Assembly: GCA_020091685.1 (NCBI GenBank)
Contig: CM034599.1
Span: 29,241,920 to 29,305,919 of the forward strand
DNA from: Lutjanus erythropterus
Lineage: Eukaryota > Chordata > Actinopteri > Lutjaniformes > Lutjanidae
Reading direction: 5' to 3'
DNA: 64,000 nt
The position numbers and the translations under genes were made by a program. Positions 13,588 through 24,230 of this stretch are shown here, piece by piece (the stretch's first letter is position 1; every line of letters begins with the position of its first letter). The notes under the pieces were generated by a model. The model searched no databases. It saw nothing but the letters and a program-made list of their open reading frames with translations, and was not told where the DNA came from.

Positions 13588-15085
13588 CTCCCCCTTCTGA
13601 CAGGCGCGTCCCAGACAGCTGATGGGGCCATCAGATTTCACTGACAAACACACTTACGCTTCAAGTGAGACACAGTGAAAGTCAATACTCTGCGCCTGCT
13701 TCTCCTCTCCTTTTGACTCCCATCATCCCCTTTGCTCCCTTCCCTGCACTGAACATCACTCTCTATCCCTGCTGGACCTCCTCTCTAAACCACAGATACA
13801 CTCCTCCTCACATACGCACATACACACTGACTAACCACGGAGGCAGAGGCATGATGGAGCCACACTAACAAAGCGGCCACCAGGAACACATGATGCTGTG
13901 ACTCAACATCATCCGTGACCGCAGAGGACATCAAACATGGCCGCCCTCCAGAGAATCCCACAGTTGTGTGAGTCACAGTCAACCACTGTCCAAAAACCAA
14001 ACGCAGGCCTATATATCTACACTTATATTGATGTTGCCATATCAAAACCATGACCACTTGGATTTAGGCTTTCCTTTTTTGTTGTTTTCATTATAGCTGA
14101 AGGGTAACTTGGTGTTCTTTTTACTACACAAAGTCAGTTTTTCTACAATTTTATGAATGACTACTTATTGTGATTCTTAAAGGAGAAAATATTCAAATCC
14201 TAACGTTCAAAAATGAGTACAACCAGTCCTACTCTGTAAGTTGATCAGATGTTTATAACTGTCAATTGTCTATTGATGTAAAGTTAAGCCTGACACTTTG
14301 AAACAAAACTGCTCTGAAAAAACTAAACTTGAGTTTAGTGACTGTCTCCCAGACTAACATTTTGCTTTATGTAACCGTTATAAACATCTACTCCATCTAA
14401 AAGAAAAAGTTGATTCATACACTTGTAGACATTTTATATCATGACTTATTTGTCTCTGAATAGTAAACAGCGATCGTGATGCTAAATTCCTTTGACATGT
14501 TAATAGGAATTCAGATAATTTATTAGCATCGAGCTAATGGACTAAGTATTAGTTAATCACATTATTTGATTTATTCACATGAATCGTAAATAAAAAAGAA
14601 GAATCACAATACTTAAGAAAATGTATTTTTTTCTACCACATCTTGATCACTATGCTAATTTCTATCAGTGCGTTAACAGGAATTGCCAATATGTGTTAAC
14701 ATTGAGCTGACGGACTAAACGCTTTTTTTCTCCCAGCCCTCAAAAATATATTATATATTTCTTCTTTTAAGAGCTCAAACATGACTTTTAGTATTTATTT
14801 TTTTTGTGTTATGTAAAATGCCGTCATGTTCATTGGTAGCTGCCCCCTAACTGAGCCAGTGGCATTTCTTTAAGTGCAAGTAGCCGCCTCAGGTCTTCAT
14901 TAAAATGTAACTTGAGCTAGACCAGCTATTATAGTCTGGCTGCATCTGCCTGAAGAGGAACAGCAACCAACTGGGACTGGACACAATAGTGAATGAATAG
15001 GGCTTGACCTTTGGGACAGATTGAGAAGATGGTATGTGTGTGTCTGATTGAGAAATTAGCTACAGTTCCAACCAAATGGTCAGCA

Positions 15086-15088
<3 letters not shown>
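13588..15088. other. No gene seen
   Basis: Unique AT-rich DNA. The short frames have no recognisable domain. Confidence 0.4.

Positions 15089-15152
<64 letters not shown>
15089..15152. repeat. (AC)n microsatellite
   Basis: About 31 AC units. A second, interrupted CA array follows at 15230-15289. Confidence 0.98.
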
Positions 15153-15153
<1 letters not shown>

Positions 15154-15226
15154 AAATCCAGCCCTGAGGGTAAGAAAGCAAAGGCCAGACTCCAGTTGTC
15201 TCAACCCTGACCCACTCACACAAACA

Positions 15227-15229
<3 letters not shown>

Positions 15230-15262
<33 letters not shown>

Positions 15263-15289
15263 ACAAACACACACACACACAAACACACA
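15230..15289. repeat. Interrupted (AC)n microsatellite
   Basis: CA run with AT and AAC interruptions. Confidence 0.95.
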
Positions 15290-15511
15290 GACATGGAGGC
15301 CCTCACAACTGTGGAGTCCAGCTATCACCTCGACTTTTGAATGTCCAGCAGGGTCAAAGTTCATCTCTTCTTCTGCCAGCCTCCAGTGTTCCTTTGTGTG
15401 TCTGGGTGTATGTGTGTGTGTGTGTGTGTGTGCGCGTGTGCATGAGTGTGTGCTCACTAGGAGTGACCTTGCAGAGTCATTCATTGTGGATACACTGCTG
15501 CACCAGCATGA

Positions 15512-16058
15512 CACTCCTTAAAATAAGGGTTCGGGAAATGGTTCATCAAGAAGGGCTAGGGTTCTAGCCAGAATCACTTGCTTCTGAAAAAAACCCTTTT
15601 TGAAGAATGGTTTGTCAAGGGTTCTTTGTAAGACTAAATGTTCCATTAAGAACCCTTTTCATCTAAAGAACCTTTGTAAAAGAAAGAGTTTTTCAAGGAC
15701 TGTTGAAATCCTTGAATAGCTCTTTCGTTGAGTGTTTGTCAAGGGTTTTTTGCACAATGATATTAAAAATGTTCTCGGTAGAACCCCCTGAGTGGGCAGG
15801 GTTCTTAGCTTAAACAAAATCCTTGGAATATAAAAAGGTTCTCAGTAGATGTCTCTGGTTAGGTTTGTTAGCACCCTTACAGGGTGGAAAGTTTCTGGAT
15901 AGAACCCACAGACTGGGTTTTGGGTGGAGAAGGGTTCTCTGTAGAATCTCTCATCTCTCTAGATGAAACCTTTCACAGATAATTCTAGGTATAACCCTTA
16001 TGTTGGGTTCTAGCAAGAAATCTGTATGTTGTAGTTATCATCTTTATTTGTAACAGTG
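15512..16058 (+). mobile_element. GGTTCTA element, copy 3
   Basis: The left end CACTCCTTAAAATAAGGGTT and the right end ATCTTTATTTGTAACAGTG are imperfect inverted copies of the family terminus. Flanks are GA on the left and TA on the right, compatible with a TA duplication with one mutation. The interior is GGTTCT/AGAACC motifs. Confidence 0.75.
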
Positions 16059-16094
16059 TACTGCAGAGCTGAATAGGCAGCAGTCTGTAATGTA

Positions 16095-16096
<2 letters not shown>

Positions 16097-16131
<35 letters not shown>
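16097..16131. repeat. (GT)n microsatellite
   Basis: About 17 GT units, 39 bases after GGTTCTA element copy 3. Confidence 0.97.
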
Positions 16132-16133
<2 letters not shown>

Positions 16134-16328
16134 ATGAACAGATGTGCGTTTTGTCTGGACTTTCTTCAGGTTTGAGAGACACTCAGAGCAGATCAGAGGT
16201 TAGATGCGAGGTGTGTGTGTGTGTGTGAGTGTGGGTGTGTGTTTCAAGTGTGTACAGGGTGTGTATGGGGGTCAGACACAGATGGACAGCTGGTGTTTCA
16301 GCGGTGCTAAATCACTCACCCCTCCCCA

Positions 16329-16379
16329 GCACACACACACACACACGCACACACACACACACACTCACACACACACACA
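16329..16379. repeat. (CA)n microsatellite
   Basis: CA run with single G and T interruptions. Confidence 0.96.
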
Positions 16380-16445
16380 TGTCCCATCCCCCATCGACCA
16401 CAGGGAAACGCCCCTTAAAGCATTCCCAGCTCTTACTCTCAGGAT

Positions 16446-16446
<1 letters not shown>

Positions 16447-16519
<73 letters not shown>
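16447..16519. repeat. (CA)n microsatellite, longest in the window
   Basis: About 36 uninterrupted CA units. Confidence 0.98.
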
Positions 16520-16523
<4 letters not shown>

Positions 16524-16670
16524 CAAAATAAAAGCATGGTTATTTTCACCACAATGACACACACCAAAAAAAGTATAATATGACAGTTTGGTCAGGCCAT
16601 ATTAGAGGTGATCATTTCATGTTCACAACATACATTCATAAATCAGTCAAGGACTGCTCTCTGTGGCTTC

Positions 16671-16737
16671 ACACACACACACACACACACATGCACACAT
16701 GCACACATGCACACACACACACACACACACACACACG
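16671..16737. repeat. Interrupted (CA)n microsatellite
   Basis: CA array with CATG steps. More short CA/GT runs continue to about 17450. Confidence 0.95.
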
Positions 16738-17450
16738 CATACACACGCACACTCCTATTTTATGAGCTCATCAAGTCCCTCAGGTCACCAACCGCCACCC
16801 CAGCCAGGGATAAAAAAGCTCACATCAAAAGGCTAACCATTTCACACACACACACGCATGTGCACGTATAGCATGCGCACACGCTTGGCGTGGCAACTGT
16901 GGCAGCATTAATTTCCTTGTGAATGCACTTGACTAACACATAATAATCCCAAACACTACTGGGAGACCACCACACACACACAGCCAGGGGGACCACCAAG
17001 CAGAGGGGCTGTCAAGACAAGATAAGTGTGTGTCTAGCATCAGGGCTTCGTATAGACACACTAATACACACACACACACACTCACGTAGAACAACAACAA
17101 CACACAGCCTGGCCTGGACTCCTGGAAAAGCTCTGGCTTATCTCTCCCCACAGATAGTGAAATGGATTAAGAGCCACATTTGGCACGTCCAGAGAACTGG
17201 ACAGATAACCAGGAAAACACTCTCTCTAACTGCAATCACTGCTCAACATGATTTGTGAGTGTGTGTGTTTGTCTTTGTGTGTGGATGCATTTTAGCTTGC
17301 GTATGCTCCCCCATGTGCAGGCATTGGACCGATAACTCTGTGTGTGTGTGTGTGTGTGTGGGCATGTGTGTGTCTGGAGGAGTGATGCAGTGGTTGACCC
17401 AGGACCCAATCCGTTAGAACACACACATTCATCTTCCAAACACACACAGC

Positions 17451-17960
17451 GTGCCCAGACAAAGAGCTGTGTGTGAGGGGACGTTCAGCATGTGTGTGAT
17501 GTCAGCTGGAGACAGAGAAGGGGAGCCCATCATATCCCGTTTATGCGTGAGCGTGGGTCTGTCCCCTGACACACGGCGCCTGCTCATTGACCCCGCCGGT
17601 TATAGATGCCTGTTATGAAGATGATAGGAGGCTGAGATTTCCTTTAAGACAAGGAGGGAAATTACACCTTTTTCTCTGTTTTTCTCTTTAGTATGGCCAA
17701 AATCACATGTCACTGTTTCATGTGTTCATTAATACACACGTGTTCATTAATAAACATCCTTTCCTCTACAGTGAACAGTAAATTAAGATTTTGGACACTT
17801 ATGAATCATTTTGTCTCATCACTGTCAGCTGTCAGTCACATCAGAGTCACATGATTGTAATTTAGGCATCTATAAGAAGTGACACATTTCACTGTCAGGG
17901 ATTTCCTTTCATTGTGGCAATTTTTGAGGGGATAATATTTTACATACGTTACACTGTGGC
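17451..17960. other. No gene seen; candidate non-repetitive island
   Basis: Sequence complexity rises at about 17560-17660, where simple repeats stop. No exon is supported. Confidence 0.35.
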
Positions 17961-18793
17961 TTAAAGGGATATTTCGGATTGACACGCCCCCAGTTTAGAG
18001 AAGCAGCAGTGAGTACTGGCATGGAAGCTGAGCACTGTACTGCTGTGGACACAGTCAGAAACAAAACAAGTATTATCGTCCTAAAAAGGCCCATATATTC
18101 AATTTAAGTGTATGCTATATTTAGAATATTTTCACTGCTTTAACTTGCCATTAGACAGCCTTTTCCAAATGGGAAACTGTAGTTATATAAGCCAAAAATC
18201 ACTTTCTCTTGCTCAACCAAACTCCAGTGGTGAAATCAGTCATTTTAGCCCTCAAAAGAGTTGCTGATATACCGCTGTGTCGATCTGTTACTTTGTTTGT
18301 GTTATTGTGTGACTTTGGCATTTTAAAAGAACAGTTTCAAATTCACAAATGTCAAATAATAACACAAATAAAGATCAAGGCAGCGGTGGACCAGCGACTC
18401 CTGTGTTCTGCAAGGTAAAATTACTGATTTTGCATACAGAGTTTGATTTGGAGAGAGCAATATTTGTCTTATACAGCAATGGTTTCCCATCAGAAAAGGC
18501 TGTCTAACAACATGGTAAACTGGTATTGATTTTAGATGCACTTTGAGTTCTACATCTACCAGCATCTACTGTAGGTAATACATTATCATACAGCTACACT
18601 TCAAATAATCCAAACTATACCTTTTATCCAATATATCTGAAAGGAAACTGCCGTTACATAAGCCAGTTATTGTTTGTGTCAGTCACAGTCGACACTGGTG
18701 GCGTGTCGATCGTCGTCTACTGTAGGTAACACACTGACTACGGATAAGTACCTCATACAACCACACTTTAAATTATCCAAAATATCCCTTTAA
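17961..18793 (+). mobile_element. TTAA-flanked MITE, family B, complete copy
   Basis: Starts TTAA then AGGGATATTTCGGAT and ends ATCCAAAATATCCCT then TTAA. These are clear terminal inverted repeats with TTAA at both ends, as used by piggyBac-like and Kolobok-like transposases (family rule; the assignment is inference). An internal block near the right end repeats the left-half motif, ending CATAAGCC in both places. Non-coding. Confidence 0.75.
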
Positions 18794-19314
18794 AGAAATG
18801 GCGAGAGGTAAATAAGGTGCATTAATAGTAAATACAAAGTAGTGATTTTCTTACACTATGTTAGCACGGATTCTGCCTTTCCTCTGCTGTTGAATTACTC
18901 AGTTGCAAACATTTACATAACCCACACTTGCATCTTTTTAGTGTTTATTCCAGTTTTTGCCTTTTGCTGCATCCTGTTAATATTTGATACTGAATGTTGC
19001 CAGTTTCTCTACATTAATAGCTGGAAGTTTAATTGCATTATAAGTTGGAGGAGAAAAGTTTTGACAGCAGCTTCTTCTGCTGCTACAAAGGAAAGAATGG
19101 CTAAAAAACACCATTTCCACATCTTTCTTTGCTCCATTCTACATGTTTGCCTACTTATCTGTCTGTCTGTCTCTCCCCTTCTCTGTCTATTAGAGTCAAA
19201 TCTCTGTCTTAATGGGCATCTATTGTATCCCACCTCCCCCCCTCCTCTATTCATCACACTACCACACGCACATACACACTCCCTCTGAGGGGGCCCCTTA
19301 ACCAGGCTCTCCAT
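18794..19314. other. No gene seen
   Basis: AT-rich DNA. The plus-strand frame 18842-19288 shows hydrophobic low-complexity translation and no recognisable family. Confidence 0.35.
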
Positions 19315-19438
19315 ATGCCTGACCCCCACCTCCTTTCTCCTCCTCCTCCTCCTCCTCTTTCCACCACCACCCCCTTCTCCTCCTCCTCCTCCTCCTCCTC
19401 CTCCTCTCCCCATCTCCTGCTCACACTCTGGCTTCTGC

Positions 19439-19470
<32 letters not shown>

Positions 19471-19620
19471 CCCATGCTGCCATCTGCTACGAGACAACAG
19501 AGGGTGAAAGAGGAAGAAAAGAGTGGTGAAAAAGAGGGAGTGAAAAGGGGGAAGACATGAGGGAAGAAAAGACGTAGGAAGAGAGGGACAGATAAAAGAT
19601 AAAGAGGGATAGAAAGAGGG
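19315..19620. repeat. (TCC)n and (CTG)n tract
   Basis: (CTC)n/(TCC)n arrays at about 19333-19410 and a CTG array (about 9 units) at 19443-19470, then GA-rich DNA. The long minus-strand frames with poly-E and poly-Q are translations of these arrays. Confidence 0.9.
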
Positions 19621-20459
19621 GAAGAGTAGATGTGGACACAATACAGCAGAGAGCAGAGAGGCTGTCCATCTGCTCCCCCTCTCGCCTCCCCTCCCCTCCT
19701 GACACACAGCCTCACACACACCACAAAGAGAGTATTTAACCCCAACACACACACATTCACACACACACACACACTTGTGAGGGAGACAGAAAGCGGCCCA
19801 GCCTCTCTCTTTAACCCGTTCTTCTCCACTGAGCTTGCCTGTATTACACCCTTGGGGTGGCAGGTGATGGGTGGATGGAGGGAAAGGATGTAAGGGGAGG
19901 GCGGGTGGGGGGCCAGGGGGTAGAGGGATGGGGGGATGGTGGGGGTGTGATTGAGGGACAGAGCGTAGGGGCTGAAGGCTTGAAACTGATCTGAATCAAC
20001 ACCAACACATCCTCCCCTCCCCTCCCCAAAACTCAAATCTCAATAGAGAGCAGCTTGCTGCCCCTGTCACTATGACAACCTCTGTCAATCATACTGTAGC
20101 AGCAGAGGGCTTCCAAACGGGGACCGATGGCACTGGATCAGGAATGACTGCCCAGACATCAGAGTCCAAGGTTTAGAGCTCGCCCAGCTCACTCATGGAC
20201 ATTTTTAGTGGTAAACATGACTTTTCATACTTTATTTACAGACATGTGGAAGGTCAGACATGCTCACACACTGATTTGTGGTAAGAATACAAATCATGCT
20301 GACAAGTAGCAGAAATTGTGGCCATGGTTGACGTCATAGTCATCCAACAGCAAAGCAACACCCATGTGTTTTCTTTCCAAATTGCTTGGAATTTTCTATT
20401 TGAAACTACTCAGACTCTGAGTAGGCTACAAAGTGACAAATTAGTTTGGTGATTTAAAC
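19621..20459. other. No gene seen; GC-skewed simple DNA
   Basis: A CA run at about 19744-19774 and GGGT/GGGA-rich DNA at 19850-19960. The rest is unique without a supported exon. Confidence 0.4.
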
Positions 20460-20545
20460 TGGAGCTGTGACAATTAGTCAATTAATCCATTAGCTGTCAA
20501 CTGTTTTGATGATCGATTAATTGTTTTGAGCCTTTTTATTCAAAA
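20460..20545. repeat. ATTAGTCAATTAATC-type repeat fragment
   Basis: ATTAGTCAATTAATCCATTA and GATCGATTAATTGTTTTGAG are hallmarks of a very common fish dispersed repeat. Class not assigned. Confidence 0.5.
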
Positions 20546-21375
20546 TGAAAACTACAAAGCCATGATTCCACAGGACAAGTTGAGTCTGCAGTGTGGTGTT
20601 GATCCGTACCCCACATGACTTCATGCCCCACTAGGAGCTTTTCAGAAGTTTGCCCGCCTGATTATGAGGACTTGCTAAGATTTTATTAATTTTGTATGTA
20701 CAATACATCCGTATACAGCTGGGCTCATGACACTAGCTAGCATGGCACAAACTGGGAGGATGAACTGCATGCAGCCTCTAATTGGCTGACGACTGTGTTT
20801 CCTCTCATCTCTTTGAGAAAATGACATGAGGGATGATTACATGACTGGTAAGCCATACAGAAATTTCCAACAGAATTTTCCAAACAGGTCCATGATTGTC
20901 CTGATTTTGAAATTTGAAAAGTCCATAATTACTCTTTGGGGGGTTGCATGAAACACTGACCCAACACAGAAACAGAGCAGAGATATATCTGACCATGCAA
21001 GACCAACTTATTGTAAGAACAACAATCCTGCAACTCTATTACCTCCTGAGCCTGTTGAATTTGAGTTAAAACCACAAGACTAACGCATAACAGAACAAAA
21101 CAAGGCCCCCAGCATCATGTTGACAACATGACGCCTTCGCTCCTGCTGGGCCTGTCGAGCTCCATGACATGGAGATGGCTGTCAGGTCTGGACACACACA
21201 CACACCACTGTGTAGATCAACAGACACTGCAAACACACGATTCCCCAAAGGACCTGTACATACACAGTGTCACACACGCCAAACACCAGTGTAGTGTGTA
21301 AAAGGTGTGATGGAGGAGGAGGGGGGGGGTGTCGGCAAAGGGGCGTGACCCACCCATAAGAGCTGATTTCATTAA
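20546..21375. other. No gene seen
   Basis: Unique DNA. G9 run at about 21322-21330. Confidence 0.4.
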
Positions 21376-21424
21376 GGAGAGGAGAGGAGAGGAGAGGAGA
21401 GGAGAGGAGAGGAGAGGAGAGGAG
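21376..21424. repeat. (GGAGA)n satellite
   Basis: About 10 tandem GGAGA units. Confidence 0.97.
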
Positions 21425-21512
21425 TAAGGAGAGGTCTCTGTGTATATGACCACAAATGGAGAGAGCAGACACCAGCTGTCACTTGCTTATGTCAGCCCTA
21501 TTCTCAGCTCCT

Positions 21513-21516
21513 ATGT

Positions 21517-21564
<48 letters not shown>

Positions 21565-21576
21565 GTGTGTGTGTGT
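21513..21576. repeat. (GT)n microsatellite
   Basis: GT run with two short interruptions. Confidence 0.97.
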
Positions 21577-21752
21577 CACTGTGTGTTCTCAGCTAGCCAT
21601 GACTGGTTTCAATTACACAGCAAACTTTGACCCTGTGTAACCAAGCAGGGAAACAAGCTACTGAGAGACGGAGGTACAGAGAGAGGAGGAGTGTGAGAGA
21701 GACGGAATGGTCAGTTCAGAGATGTGGAGATAGAAAGAGGAAACAGGAGTTT

Positions 21753-23048
21753 TTCACTTGACAGTTCATCCCAAAATCAAAAATACATGTTTTTATTCTT
21801 ACCTGTAGTAATATTTATCCCTGTAGTTATTTATTTATCTAGTTAGGGCAGTTTTGGCAATATCGACCATGGAGATGTCTACTTTCTCTTGAATATAATG
21901 GAACTGAATGGCACTCAAATTGACTTTTCACTGCACTTTTACATAATCATATACATACTAAATATATAATTGAAATGATTGTTTGACCTCTTAATCAAAT
22001 TAAATCTGGTGTTATTGTGCTATAAACAACCAAAATTATGTTTCATGATAGCACTCTACTGAAAGATGGCAAATCATATTTCATGTTTCAAAATGTGTGA
22101 TACTCTCTCAAATGTATTTATTCCTTTATCTAACAGGTAAACTACTCAGTCATTTGTCATAAAAGTAATGCAATCACAGTTTAAGGTAGTCTGAAGCACT
22201 TTATCCAAAATCTAAGCATTTTTCAATCCCTGAAAACACTACATTAAAATTAAATTAAAAGTGTTTAAGGATTTCCAGTACCCACACAAACCCTGACCAA
22301 CAAAACTACATTTGAAAAACTCAACATTAATGTTGTAAGCAGTTTCATATAGGAACTTCTCTATGGTAGAATCTACCAGAACTACTTTCTGTCAGCTAGA
22401 CAGGAAGTAGCTCCAACATGAAACTTCTCACAACAAGGTCTGTGGATTACAGTGAGTGACTAAGTCATGATCTCTGGAAGAAGACATTGCTGTTGAGTTT
22501 TTCAAAGGTATTTTTTTGGCGCATTGAGGACCAAAAGCCAAGCACCATCTATTTCCATTATATTGAAGAGAAGCATGGGGTATCTGTCACTTGCAAATGT
22601 CACTAAAATTTATTTCTGAAGCTAAATGTCCAGTATTCATTATTCAAATAACAAAACATTTAGTTATAAATATGAATACAATTGTGGTGTCTCCTCTCAT
22701 ACTGCCATTAAACACCCAGCTGTTTGTGGTAAAGCCTTCTTCCTCCATGTGGCCTGCAAATGCTCTGCAACCCAAATGTTAGTTTAGAAAACCTAAAGTT
22801 ACCCTGCACAGCCTGAAAACCATGCATTGTTTTCTGCTTCAACATCTTGGTTACACTCACATAGAAAAATACAGACTCAAATCTAATTGCCACCAGGTAT
22901 TTCACAGACTTGAGAGAAGGCAGACACCTCTACAAATGTTATCTCCAAAACTGTGCGACTCACACCATAACAATCTAGACTGATAAAAAGCACAACAGGT
23001 AAGAGGAAAAATATGTATTTTTGATTTGGAGGTGAATTGTACCTTTAA
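21753..23048. mobile_element. MITE family C, long copy
   Basis: The left end CAGTTCATCCCAAAATC and the right end GATTTGGAGGTGAATTGTACC then TTTAA are inverted ends, like those of the 549-bp copy at 48362-48910. Shared inner blocks include ATGATCTCTGGAAGA and GCTGTTGAGTTTTTCAAA. At about 1.3 kb it is more than twice the other copy, so it has probably taken in unrelated DNA. It sits just downstream of the setbp1 exon, in the setbp1 intron. Confidence 0.65.
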
Positions 23049-23117
23049 GACAAACATAACACTCCTACGAACTGCTACTGAAAGAACACATCATTGCCAA
23101 AGATGGTGGTGCCTTAC

Positions 23118-23710
23118 CCTTTTTCTCGGGGGTCCTCGTTCTTCTTCTTTCTGAGCCCGCCCTGCTCCTGTCCCACCTCCTGCTCGTCCCTGCCGCCCCC
23201 CTTTGCCCTCTCCAACCGGAGGCCTGATGGTCATCCTGATCTCCGGGGGGCAAATGTAGTTCTCAAGGTTCTTGGGGGGCTTCTTGGTGCGCTTGGTTGT
23301 CTGGATCTTCAGCTTTAGACTTCCTTCCTGGAAACTCGCTTCCTTGATGGAGAACTCCTGCTCCTCCAGAAGCCCCTCCCCCTGCTCCTCTAGCCCCTCC
23401 CCTTCGCTGATGCCTCCGTTAATCACATCATCGCTGCGTGCCACACCTATACCCCCTGCTCCTTGCTGCTCCTCTTCATTTGGCCCCACCCTGCCTCCCT
23501 GTAACTCCGCCTCTTTGGGTCGGGCCGAGCCAACCAGATCCCTTGGCTCCATCCACGCTCCCGCCAGAGCCAGTCAGGATGGGGGAAGCTGTGGCAGCCA
23601 GCCAATAGGAAGATAGAGAACAGTAGTCTGTTGGGCTGGTTGGTTGTTGTCAATCAGCTACTGGGGTTGGGTTGGTTGTCCCACAGGAACACAGCGAAGC
23701 CAGGGACTGT
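23118..23710 (-). CDS. setbp1: setbp1 first coding exon (5' UTR plus residues 1-145), partial gene
   Basis: SETBP1 is a large nuclear AT-hook protein that binds SET and acts in chromatin and transcription control. On the minus strand the ATG at 23552-23550 opens a 145-codon segment. Its residues about 62-113 closely match the vertebrate SETBP1 N-terminus as I remember it: [11 protein letters not shown], then [10 protein letters not shown], then [16 protein letters not shown]. The first residues ([14 protein letters not shown]) also resemble the human start, which supports this ATG. Residues 114-145 are Gly/Arg/Glu-rich and end in a basic run that aligns with human EEERSHSKKK. A donor (AGG|GTAAGG, GT at 23117-23116) ends the exon in phase 0. 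Upstream, a pyrimidine-rich acceptor (CTCTCCACAG|) ends at 23711, so 23710-23553 is 5' UTR. The downstream exons, including the about 3-kb central exon, are not visible and must lie left of the window. A short exon 3 could be inside it, but I could not find one. Confidence 0.9.
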
Positions 23711-23735
23711 CTGTGGAGAGAGCAGGTGAATTATA
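23711..23735 (-). other. setbp1: Splice acceptor of the setbp1 coding exon
   Basis: On the minus strand, TTCACCTGCTCTCTCCACAG precedes the exon. It has a good polypyrimidine tract ending CAG at 23711. Confidence 0.75.
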
Positions 23736-23949
23736 TGATTAGTAAGGCTGTATATGAGCAAGAATCTTGTGATACAATATGTTTCGCAAAACAGAGGTTA
23801 TGATTTAATATACTGCAATATTGTAAGCAAGACGATATATTGCAATCTTTTTTTTAAATCTAATTTTAGGAAAAGTGTCAAAATGTAAAGAACACACCAC
23901 CATCTTACTTAACAGATATAATGTTGTCAACATTTATACATTTTTCTTT

Positions 23950-24230
23950 CCACATCTTGTAAAGTGTGGTGTACCACAAGGCAGCTGCCTTGGTCCACTC
24001 TTCTATTAAGTTTATACAAATGACTTTCCACACATACTGAGTCCAGAGCCACAGAATTTGCTGATGACAATACTGTGCATGCAGCTGGACACAAATAGAG
24101 GAAGGCTTCCAAACGGATCTATTAAATATTAATCACTGAGCCTGCAGCAATGCACAAGTCCCCAGTGACAGGAAGACCAAAATTATGGTGCTTGGATGTA
24201 GGAAAAGACGCTTTAACAGATCAAGTTAAA
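23950..24230 (+). pseudogene. Non-LTR (LINE) reverse-transcriptase fragment
   Basis: Translation across different frames shows a GVPQGSCLGPL block (about 23965-24000) followed by YTNDFP and, after a frame change, EFADDNT (24053-24073). These are the reverse-transcriptase QG..LGPLLF and FADD catalytic motifs of L2/CR1/Rex1-type LINEs. A stop and at least one frameshift break it. Further on, KTKIMVLG (about 24177-24200) fits the next conserved block. It is an old 5'-truncated scrap. Confidence 0.75.

Noticed and set aside
15011-15514. Long open frames with His-Thr or Val-Cys repeats (here and at 4, 6, 16, 21, 41 and 52 kb)
   Set aside because: They are translations of CA/GT microsatellites, open on both strands, with no domain, splice or promoter support.
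19009-20036. Two long minus-strand open frames (253 and 260 codons), the longest in the window
   Set aside because: Their poly-Gln, poly-Glu and Ser/Pro-rich content comes from CTG, CTC and CT arrays. The two frames overlap in different phases and neither resembles SETBP1 or any family I know.
1-23000. A short setbp1 exon 3 (expected to start LLTASDL-like) on the minus strand
   Set aside because: No convincing match found by eye. A roughly 50-base exon could be missed, so it is not reported. A translated search of this interval would settle it.
23094-23616. Plus-strand frames opposite the setbp1 exon
   Set aside because: They are antisense shadows of a clearly recognisable minus-strand coding exon.
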